Below are positions 55,601 to 60,000 of a stretch of DNA of 60,000 nt, one piece after another (positions within the stretch are counted from its first letter, which is position 1; each line of letters begins with the position of its first letter). The stretch lies in the NCBI GenBank assembly GCA_903813345.2, contig CAIIXF020000008.1:14742822-14802821 (forward strand). Direction: 5' to 3'. The notes below the pieces were generated by a model. It searched no databases and was not told the DNA's origin. It saw only the letters and a program-made list of their open reading frames with translations. Position numbers and translations under genes: made by a program. The stretch is from Owenia fusiformis (lineage: Eukaryota > Annelida > Polychaeta > Sabellida > Oweniidae).

Positions 55601-56344
55601 TTAGTCCTAATTTGTAATGCCCCATGGACTCACATGTTTATAAAACCTTGAAATGTGAACACCTGCTAATATGAACACTTTTGGCTGGTCTCCAGGGGTG
55701 TTCGGATTAGACAGGCTTTACATTAGACAGGTTGTATATACATGTATGAACTGCCTGGGTAACATGCAATATAAACAAGATTTATGACTTATCTGCTTTG
55801 GTTTCAGTTTAACTTCCTCATGTAAGTCACAATATAAAAGTATGTTTTCATTGAATTATTTATTGTACAGCTGTAAATAATGTCCTTTAATAATATCTCT
55901 CCATGTTTCTCCATGTACATCCTTACAGAACATATAGTTGAAGATACAATGATAAATATAAGTTTTTTCTGAATGTCTCTCAGCAATTTTCCTGAATATC
56001 AAGGTTTTTATTTGTAAAATTAATTTATATACGGTACTTGTGGAGCCTAGGCTGAAAGCATTGTATTTTAAAAAATTGCAGTCAAAGTTGTCATTTCTTG
56101 GCCAATTGTCAAATGGCATTACCAAACAATGAAACAATCAAGTTGGCAGTCAAGCAAACAAACAAAATACTAGTAGTCATTGTTAGGTAATTGAAAACAA
56201 TTCAAAACTTACAGTTATCAGTACTTTCCTTTCATCATCTATAGGGGATATGTCCAAATAACTTCCTAGGGATCTTTCCAATTTTCCACGTTTTTTTGCC
56301 CCAGTCCTGCCACTTCTGTCGAGTATTAGGAGTTTGTCATTCAT
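18812..56344 (-). CDS. CNGA: Cyclic-nucleotide-gated cation channel, CNGA-like, 19 exons
   Basis: CNG channels are plasma-membrane tetramers opened by cGMP or cAMP, mostly in sensory cells. Coding exons in transcript order: 56213-56344, 53073-53104, 40636-40756, 38832-38972, 29858-30071, 29259-29300, 28904-28985, 27074-27173, 26698-26762, 26363-26441, 26034-26152, 25502-25691, 25139-25247, 24687-24724, 24320-24429, 23878-23947, 21485-21540, 20181-20377 and 18812-19644. All are in phase, for 909 aa. Residues: S1 about 107-135, S2-S3 about 148-213, S4 about 232-248, S5 about 264-285, pore TLTTIGET near 321-328, S6 about 340-360, C-linker to 439, cyclic-nucleotide-binding domain about 440-550, coiled coil about 634-700. 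The pore glutamate is typical of A subunits; CNGB has glycine. The C-linker [20 protein letters not shown] strongly matches CNGA. The subtype is not settled. Confidence 0.9.
20405..20590. repeat. Fragment of a dispersed 'cccgtagccaggggaag' repeat
   Basis: The phrase 'aggcccgtagccagggg' with 'ttcgagcgaacccc' and 'gtgaaccccccttg' resembles non-autonomous DNA-transposon termini I associate with many marine invertebrate genomes. Only one end is clear here. It abuts the acceptor side of the channel exon 20181-20377. Confidence 0.35.
21771..21931. repeat. Dispersed repeat, 'tggtgac' family, copy 3
   Basis: This is the clearest copy. It begins gtcaccaccccaagtggtga, continues through 'gtctccaactttttgt', 'ggtggtcagcattcggcggt' and 'ggtggtgacgctttgcat', and has partial inverted symmetry between gtcaccacc and ggtggtgac at its two ends. 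It lies in a channel intron. Confidence 0.6.
21997..22527. mobile_element. 531-bp TIR element, TA target site
   Basis: The left end CAGGGTGTCAAATAAGTCTG continues through 'ttctcccccttaac', and its inverted copy ends at 22527. TA flanks both sides (21995-21996 and 22528-22529). The right arm has 'gacgccctg' where a perfect repeat would give 'gacaccctg'. No coding sequence was seen inside. The ends are Tc1/mariner-like. Confidence 0.82.
23878..25691 (-). CDS. CNGA: CNG channel C-linker and cyclic-nucleotide-binding domain
   Basis: Exons 25502-25691, 25139-25247, 24687-24724, 24320-24429 and 23878-23947 encode the gating ring. The C-linker has [24 protein letters not shown] and [20 protein letters not shown]. 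The binding domain has [20 protein letters not shown], the phosphate-binding cassette NYFGEISLL and the KRTADV pair, whose arginine and threonine contact the cyclic nucleotide (threonine favours cGMP). All key ligand residues are present, so the domain looks functional. Confidence 0.93.
25771..25951. mobile_element. Short TIR element, CAGTAAAACCTG ends
   Basis: The termini CAGTAAAACCTG and CAGGTTTTACTG enclose about 180 bp with repeated 'gtgttccact' words. TA precedes the left end, but the right flank is not TA. Related ends appear near 9457, 30250, 32660 and 55540 and inside the 86-bp array at 32950-33412. The form recalls pogo/Tigger-type MITEs, by inference. Confidence 0.6.
26363..27173 (-). 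CDS. CNGA: CNG channel S5-turret-pore exons
   Basis: Three exons are covered. 27074-27173 gives S5 ([20 protein letters not shown], with the conserved HW.AC), 26698-26762 gives the turret ([12 protein letters not shown]) and 26363-26441 gives the pore helix and filter ([14 protein letters not shown]). GFG.N.WVYP and TLTTIGET are CNG signatures, and the filter glutamate is the cation-selectivity and divalent-block site of A subunits. The next exon, 26034-26152, carries S6 ([20 protein letters not shown]) and [10 protein letters not shown]. Confidence 0.92.
27189..27425. mobile_element. 237-bp MITE beside the S5 exon
   Basis: Inverted ends of about 30 bp (CAGTGCTCACCATAAATAAA and its complement) are flanked by TA (27187-27188 and 27426-27427). 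The element lies 14 bp from the acceptor dinucleotide of the S5 exon, so it must supply part of the branch-site region. No coding content was seen. Confidence 0.82.
27576..27685. repeat. 24-bp tandem repeat
   Basis: About four and a half copies of a unit such as 'aggtgttcactaatctagag' plus 'atag' lie in a channel intron. The words resemble the 'gtgttcac' interior of the CAGTAAAACCTG-type elements, from which it may derive. Confidence 0.7.
29646..29775. repeat. Dispersed repeat, 'tggtgac' family, copy 4
   Basis: Shared words here are 'atggtctccaac', 'tttgttgacgatgtctggca', 'ggtggttggtgtttgtaaca' and 'aatggcagatggtgacaat', ending at 'ttgcat'. The copy lies directly downstream, in transcript sense, of the S2-S3 exon 29858-30071. 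Confidence 0.55.
29858..30071 (-). CDS. CNGA: CNG channel S2-S3 exon
   Basis: The 214-nt exon encodes [20 protein letters not shown] (S2), [10 protein letters not shown], and [18 protein letters not shown] (S3). The pattern SDI.YL.D...R.R..YLE.G.LV is diagnostic of CNG channels. Its donor is gtttgt, weaker than most in this gene. The 42-nt microexon 29259-29300 ([14 protein letters not shown]) and exon 28904-28985, with S4 ([17 protein letters not shown], four basic residues), follow in phase. Confidence 0.85.
31683..31987. mobile_element. 305-bp MITE with 8-bp target duplication (hAT-like)
   Basis: The perfect 20-bp inverted ends CAAGGAGGATTGGCTCCCAG are flanked by the 8-bp direct repeat ATTGAGAT (31675-31682 and 31988-31995). 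An 8-bp duplication is the hAT-type signature, although these termini are not a classic hAT sequence. The perfect ends suggest recent insertion. Confidence 0.82.
32703..32815. repeat. Near-perfect palindrome of about 110 bp
   Basis: The sequence 'ggtttactgtcaaaattata' plus 'tcccgagactgtaaaccgag' is followed almost at once by its reverse complement. Outer arms 'gacctctcc' and 'ggagaggtc' are interrupted by small mismatches. The arms are about 50 nt with almost no loop, so cruciform or hairpin RNA formation is likely. It sits between copies of the 86-bp repeat and may be a foldback element inserted into that array. Confidence 0.85.
32950..33412. repeat. 86-bp tandem array carrying the S1-exon 5' splice site
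   Basis: There are about five to six copies with an 86-bp period; units starting at 33041, 33127, 33213, 33299 and 33385 are exact in spacing. Each unit contains, on the minus strand, GCAAACA|gtaagtacagtttatatt, identical to the end of the S1 exon and the start of its intron, joined to about 60 bp that includes 'cagtaaaacctgtctaag'. Successive copies alternate 'gaattt' and 'gtattt', indicating a 172-bp higher-order unit. The last copy runs directly into the 139-bp exon array. Confidence 0.92.
33413..38972 (-). repeat. 40-copy tandem array of the CNG S1 exon
   Basis: The unit is 139 bp: 116 nt of S1 exon (TATTTAACCC to GGCAAACA on the minus strand) plus a 23-nt spacer, gtaagtacag-tttatattcttag. 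Donors run from 33413 to 38832 in 39 steps; two units are 138 bp, and 39 x 139 - 2 equals the observed 5419. The copy at 38832-38972 is the full exon; the other 39 lack its first 25 nt. Copies differ at a handful of sites. Every copy I checked keeps the gtaagt donor and an AG in front. Spacers of 23 nt are too short for normal animal introns. It sits wholly in the intron after the S1 exon. Confidence 0.96.
38832..38972 (-). CDS. CNGA: CNG channel S1 exon, the full-length member of the array
   Basis: This is the only complete copy of the S1 exon. It runs from a ttattcttctag acceptor through ATGGACACTGTACTAC to the CAAACA|gtaagt donor: 141 nt, 47 codons, phase 0 at both ends. It encodes [14 protein letters not shown], then the membrane segment [20 protein letters not shown] and [10 protein letters not shown], which aligns with S1 of CNGA channels. 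It joins in frame to exon 40636-40756 upstream and 29858-30071 downstream. Only this copy has the first 25 nt; all 39 copies to its left lack them. Confidence 0.88.
39290..39770. repeat. Dispersed repeat with internal duplication
   Basis: The stretch 'cccaccaaacgaagttcaag' and 'ggagatatagagaagctgtc', then TCTGTC/CATC runs and 'cgataactcaag', matches a style of dispersed repeat I associate with marine invertebrates. 'caagtacctgttgacagatttg' style wording recurs as 'aaataccagttgacggac', giving a diverged internal repeat of about 230 bp with 'atggccgc' and 'atggccacc' words. Confidence 0.45.
40757..42934. other. Channel intron; no gene or clear element seen
   Basis: This is AT-rich intronic sequence between channel exon 40636-40756 and the piggyBac-like element. 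A short duplication of 'atagaaatgaatttcaaatg' lies near 42530-42570. Open frames here are short and show no domains. Confidence 0.5.
43684..43854 (-). pseudogene. piggyBac-like transposase, C-terminal relic
   Basis: The minus strand reads [12 protein letters not shown], an in-frame TGA, then [19 protein letters not shown] and [19 protein letters not shown] before a stop. The C.VC...R.....C..C..GLH...C pattern is the cysteine-rich C-terminal domain of piggyBac transposases. The internal stop and another just upstream show it is dead, and I could not find the DDD catalytic core. It supports the element call from the TTAA-flanked termini. Confidence 0.75.
43869..44545. repeat. Local tandem duplications in the piggyBac-like element
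   Basis: 'ctagggaggcgatga' with 'gtgaaagtctaacctt' occurs at 43870 and again near 43998. Then 'atctcaaacgtactcag' with 'caaccaatt' and 'actttgg' or a variant occurs near 44130, 44216 and 44413, two of these followed by matching 'gattccatc' stretches. These are diverged direct repeats of about 130 bp and 85-280 bp. Confidence 0.65.
45220..45800. repeat. Diverged direct repeats of about 250 bp
   Basis: Three blocks begin with variants of 'gcagtctgaatccacttt' (45227, 45475 and near 45737) and two carry 'ttctgattggccgactt' or 'ttctgattggtcagttt' before them. Words such as 'gatggttccacttttg' and 'gatggtatcacttttg' also correspond. Divergence is considerable. Confidence 0.5.
47280..48115. repeat. 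Diverged tandem duplication of about 420 bp
   Basis: The two halves share ordered words: 'gaaaatcatatgcgttcaaa' against 'gaaaatcacgtgcgttcata', 'tttatagggacaacatt' against 'ttcatagggacattatt', 'attgtaagatgcccagcg' against 'gttgtaagatacccagcg', and 'atcaggtcgaattattta' against 'accgggtcgatttatta'. It lies next to the right end of the piggyBac-like element. Confidence 0.7.
48534..49467. repeat. 27-bp minisatellite, about 35 copies
   Basis: The unit is 'agaagtgaggagttatggtc' plus 'atcccct'. Copies differ by single substitutions, and a few have one-base deletions. Plus-strand frames 48471-48695 and 48813-49490 stay open and would encode a nine-residue repeat (LEVRSYGHP), but the array is intronic and antisense to the channel gene. 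I do not call a gene. Confidence 0.93.
49500..51027. other. Channel intron; nothing specific seen
   Basis: This is AT-rich intronic DNA between the 27-bp array and the foldback element. No exon-like homology, inverted repeat or tandem repeat stands out. Confidence 0.45.
51028..51893. mobile_element. Giant foldback element, 417-bp arms and 15-bp loop
   Basis: The left arm 51039-51455 is followed, after a loop at 51456-51470, by its reverse complement at 51471-51887 with only scattered mismatches. Arms carry 'gggtgcggagc', 'gctccgcaccc' and 'cctatgcagacagagcctg'. A second copy enters the window's right edge, and both copies share 'aggtctattgtt' just outside the left arm. The 63-codon frame found in the arms repeats because the DNA repeats; no transposase is present. 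It lies in a channel intron. Confidence 0.9.
52375..52845. repeat. 29-bp minisatellite, about 16 copies
   Basis: The unit is 'tatttagtacttatacataa' plus 'cagagatac'. The period is 29 bp, with little divergence except at the right end. It is intronic, about 230 bp from channel exon 53073-53104. Confidence 0.92.
53600..55065. repeat. 30-bp minisatellite, about 1.4 kb, open on both strands
   Basis: The unit is 'ggtatggatataaagggtat' plus 'ggacatgaca', itself built from shorter 'ggtatgga' words, and degrades towards 55065. Because units are multiples of three without stops, the minus strand is open for 512 codons (53533-55071) and two further frames are long. It lies in the intron between the first two channel coding exons. 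No domain or start context supports a protein. Confidence 0.92.
55535..55735. mobile_element. Short element related to the CAGTAAAACCTG family
   Basis: The left end 'agtgaaacctgtaaatctga' and right end 'tcggattagacaggcttta' are imperfect inverted ends around about 200 bp, with 'gaacacct' and 'gtgaacac' words inside. It resembles the element at 25771-25951 in layout. The boundaries are uncertain. Confidence 0.45.
56213..56344 (-). CDS. CNGA: CNG channel first coding exon
   Basis: ATG at 56344 opens a 44-codon exon ending ...RKVLIT|gtaagt in phase 0. It encodes a basic cytosolic N-terminus with [16 protein letters not shown]. It joins in frame to the 32-nt exon at 53073-53104 ([10 protein letters not shown]) and then to 40636-40756. 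No conserved domain lies here, so the support is continuous frame and splice phase rather than homology. An untranslated upstream exon is possible. Confidence 0.7.
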
Positions 56345-56556
56345 CTTGAAGTTATCATACATTGTGCTTGGAGTTATTGCTTTTTTTCTTGTGGATGAAA
56401 TTAGATACGCTTGTAGTTTTTTGTTAATTAGGTACCTGTTAAACTACCTATATTGATGTTCCCTTGCTTAAATTATCAGATAGTGTGTCATGATTCTTTA
56501 AAGTCGGAATGAGCTATCTGAGTATTTGGCATTTCTACGTAATTTGGAGTGTTTTG

Positions 56557-56727
56557 CTTCAGTCACATTTGATCTATGGCAACCGTACGGTGGCTGAAGC
56601 TTCCCAAAATCGAGAGAAATATGCAGCTTAAAATATAGGGATAAGCACTACGATGTAGATTTTCTATATCGATTTTGTGAAGCTATGGCCACCGTACGGC
56701 TGGCATAGAGCAAATGTGACTGAGGCT
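56557..56727. mobile_element. 170-bp foldback MITE upstream of the channel start
   Basis: The left arm 'tcagtcacatttgatctatg' through 'accgtacggtgg' and 'aaaatcga' is repeated inverted at the right as 'tcgattttgtgaagctatgg', 'ccaccgtacggc' and 'caaatgtgactgaggct'. The arms are about 60 bp around a central 50 bp. It lies about 210-380 bp upstream of the channel ATG, so it may be in the promoter or 5' UTR. Confidence 0.78.
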
Positions 56728-59604
56728 TAGTACATACTTGCCCATACGCCTTTATTTCTTGCTATATTTATAGCTCTTTGGTAATGGAATTTTATATGTT
56801 AAATCATGACAGCTATGATATTTTACAAACTGGAGAGCTTTTTGTTAAGTTATTTAGTAAATGGATATTGCAAATAAGTGACGTTTTATTCTATTTGTTT
56901 TGATCTTATTATTCTTTTATTTCGTATTTATGTACTTAAAATGAGCAGTTTAACACTTTTTCTTAATAATCAAATATTACTTGTGTTTTCTTTTATTTAG
57001 TATTTATTAATGCAAATATGTCAGATATTGACTTGATAATAGTGCAAATAATGCAGGTATATAGACTCAAATTTTAGAGAAAAACACAATTCCCTGTTTT
57101 TTTTAGTTGAGCATAAAAATAAAAAACTTTCTAAAATGATAAGTGTTATATTTTTTCAATTATTGTTGTACATTTGATTTCGCTTTTGGTTTTAAGGTAT
57201 ATCATTGTTTTAAGCAACATAACTGGTAAAATGGTTAAGCTGTGCCTCTGAAGTTTTTATGTTCGTATTTTAAAGAACTTTTTTTATTGTAATCCATACC
57301 ATATATTACTCTCCATCTTTTACAGTTCCCACCAAGTTTGTAGCAGTTCCATCAGAAATGTCATATTTTTATGCCTTATTTTAATATTTATTGCATTTTT
57401 ATTTAAAGTCCATGATTCTTTGACAATTTCGGTCGCCAAAGATCTTGTCCTTATGATGTTCTTATCTCACATAACAACGGCCTTGTAACTCACTCTTGAT
57501 TTGTCTGCCAGATCTTCATTCACTTGCTACATTGTTCCTTGAGAATCTTGATTCACTTTTCACCACAAACTCACTATTTCATATGATTTCTCTCTAAAAT
57601 TTGAATGAAGTGTGCAATGTTATTGCAATTGTGTACAATTTAGAAAATGAACTTTATGTCGATATACTTTATATCCTTTCTATGGCCCTTGTTTTAAAAT
57701 ATTTTAAGTTTGAAATGTGACCATCTTGATTTTTTCCTCATGAGCTGTCAGTGCAGCAACCCATCATTAAAATTTTGACTGTTCATGTTTAAAAATGTGA
57801 AATATGGTGAAAATTGATGGAAAGAAAAAGCAATGGAGTACAAAACCATAATGCCAATGCCTTAAATGGTAAAGGAATACAAAACAATCAGGCACTTCAT
57901 TCAAATATGAGAGAGAAATGGATAAAATAAAGTATGACAGGAATCATCTTTCATCAGCTGCCTGTGACACCCAATCTATGTATTGTTCTGAGCCTCTTAT
58001 AGCAATTACTAGAGTTCTGTAAGTAAAAGACTGAAGGCAGAATCAGAATCAGATCAAGTGAACAACCATTCCAAACAAGATGATCCAGTGAATTTCACTA
58101 GAAAAATACAAAGGCCATGTGAAAACTGATCTACTTTTTATGAAAAGACAACAAAGAACGTCAATGAACACACTACTAATCTAGTAAATGCTTGTTTTGT
58201 TGTTGGTTAGGTAACATATTGATGACGTCACATGTTAATATAGAATCAAAAGTGATGTGTGACATTACAATTATTTGTTTGTTTATAGTTGCTCGTTGGG
58301 GAAAATATGTGACTGACGTCATAGTTTATGTGATATGTCATATCTTTGAATCACAATCACATCATTTGACATTGTGATGGTTGCCTTGATGATTTGCCAT
58401 ATAAGCTAGTAAAAGCGCGACTTAGGTCACTTGAATGATTCAAGCCCATTCCATAGTCTGAAGAGCAGAATATTTTATAACAATTCTTGTCATGTATGCA
58501 TTTTTTAATTCCCTAAGTTGAATACCTTATTCCAGGAAAACTTAATATCATGACATTTATGTGTTCATTTTTCAATATTTCTATAGCCACCTTTTAAATA
58601 TTTTAAATGCATGGAATACCCAAGTTCTGTTTATCTTTCCCTTCCTTTCAGCCCCCCCCCCCCCCAGCATTATGTGGGGTAGCCTTTTCAGAATTATTCT
58701 TTACTATTGTTGTTTCCATTTTATAAAAAAACAAATCCCAATCAAATTGTCTGAAATAAACATACTAGATGAATGTTTTAGTGAACAGGACATGTCACTG
58801 TAATTCTTATAAGTTTATTGCCCAATTAATCCCAGTCTTCTCATTCTTATTTGCAACTTCCTTTATCTTATCAGCCCTTGTTATTCATAAAGTCCTGCAG
58901 TGTTGTGATTTAAACAAAAAGTAATTAATGTATTAAACAGAGGATTAAGCAAAGAAGTGAGTAGCTAAGCTTCACATGTATACAGTATCTACACCTAAAG
59001 TCTGGCAGGCGGAAATCTCCTTGAAGACAATGTATCAAAGTCATGAGGATTCCAACTAATTCATCTTTTATAAAATTTCAACCTACATGTATCATAATTC
59101 AAAATTAATACTCAAACAGGATTCCACGTGTAATGGTGGGGATATACATTAGAATATATGAAAAAGAAATCAGTCATTTATTCCAACTTCTACAGAAAAT
59201 GTGTCTCATAAACAGGATCTAAGTGGCAGGTTTCATTAGCTGAATACATTTAAAAAATTAGATCCGTTTGGAAAACAAATTTCCTCTGTGTAACAATTAG
59301 TCTATCATTCGAGCAATTCGCTATATCTCACAGTACTCCCTAAAAAGTCTAAAAACATGTTTTTGTGGACTGAAGTGCACTTTCTGAGAAATTCTAATGT
59401 GAAAATGTGTGAAAGTCACACCTGGGCAAACAAGTTGATGGAGTGTGGAGTTGAATATTTGATCATAGATCATGATGTTATTAATAAAGCTAGTGTTATA
59501 TTAGCCACAGAAAAATTCCAGAGAGAGACAAGAAATTAAAAGGTTATTGGACTGAGCTATGGAGAGACACTTTAATATTATAAGCTGAGATTTGATTAGA
59601 ACAG
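56728..59604. other. Upstream flank of the channel gene; no gene seen
   Basis: AT-rich DNA with short frames only. I found no conserved protein fragments, RNA gene or clear transposon. A C13 homopolymer lies near 58650. The channel promoter and any untranslated first exon would be expected in the part nearest 56728. Confidence 0.4.
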
Positions 59605-60000
59605 AGGTCTATTGTTCACCCTATGCAGACAGAGCCTGTGGGAAATATTGGGTGCGGCGCAAATGAGCGGAGGGTGCGGAGCTAACGGTCATTTTTGAAT
59701 TTAAAATTGGGATATTTCTGAAACTAAGCCGTTTTGGGACTTCAAATATACCAAGATATGTGTATTTGACACCAAATATCAATAAAATTGTGAAAATAGT
59801 AATGCAATTCATTTTATAGCGACGCAGTATGCCTTAAACATTTCCCAGACCTATATATTTTGAGACTATCCTTTTAATACTGCGTCCCCAGCATTCATAA
59901 AAAATGGTGTTCAAGATACACTACCCATGCAAATTATTTTTGCATCTTGGAAGCCAGGCAGTATCTGTGTGATTTTATAAAAATTCGGAAATGTTCTTCA
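59605..60000. mobile_element. Second copy of the giant foldback, left arm only
   Basis: From 'aggtctattgttcaccctat' to the window edge this is nearly identical to 51028-51425, with only scattered single-base differences. Its right arm would lie beyond the window. The high identity of two copies about 8.6 kb apart suggests recent activity or recent conversion between copies. Confidence 0.92.

Overview
The window is animal nuclear DNA, AT-rich, with short GT-AG split exons and many small transposons; the repeat style (TA-flanked MITEs, a piggyBac relic, foldback elements, minisatellites) suggests a marine invertebrate, but I cannot name the species. Three protein-coding genes can be rebuilt exon by exon from conserved protein sequence, reading phase and splice sites.

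From left to right they are: (1) STIP1/Hop, the Hsp70-Hsp90 organising co-chaperone, minus strand, 2441-10561, 13 coding exons per transcript plus one alternative exon, 548 or 543 aa. (2) POLR2G/RPB7, an RNA polymerase II stalk subunit, plus strand, 10880-17421, 7 coding exons, 172 aa. It is divergent from STIP1 across a 318-bp intergenic stretch that carries a heat-shock-element array beside the STIP1 start. (3) A cyclic-nucleotide-gated cation channel of CNGA type, minus strand, 18812-56344, 19 coding exons, about 909 aa, convergent with POLR2G. The rest is introns, flanks and repeats. Beyond 56345 I see no gene.

The most remarkable structure lies inside the channel gene. The exon for transmembrane segment S1 (38832-38972) is followed downstream by 39 further tandem copies of most of itself (33413 to about 38831, 139-bp period). 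Each copy keeps an AG acceptor-like site and a GTAAGT donor, and copies are separated by only 23 nt. Reading phase shows that including any internal copy gives an early stop, so the array looks like a huge potential poison-exon or decoy-splice-site cluster. Variation between copies is mostly synonymous. Next to it is a second array (86-bp period) whose unit repeats the same 5' splice site.

A second exon duplication is in STIP1. Two homologous exons for the DP1 domain (8091-8241 and 7917-8052) have the same phases, are separated by only 38 nt, and break the frame if joined, which is the classic layout of mutually exclusive exons.

The large introns and flanks hold a nested inverted-repeat element and a truncated LINE in POLR2G intron 1; several long-TIR TA-flanked elements; a 5.3-kb piggyBac-like element; an 849-bp near-perfect foldback with a second copy at the right edge of the window; and minisatellites with 21-, 24-, 27-, 29-, 30- and 44-bp units.
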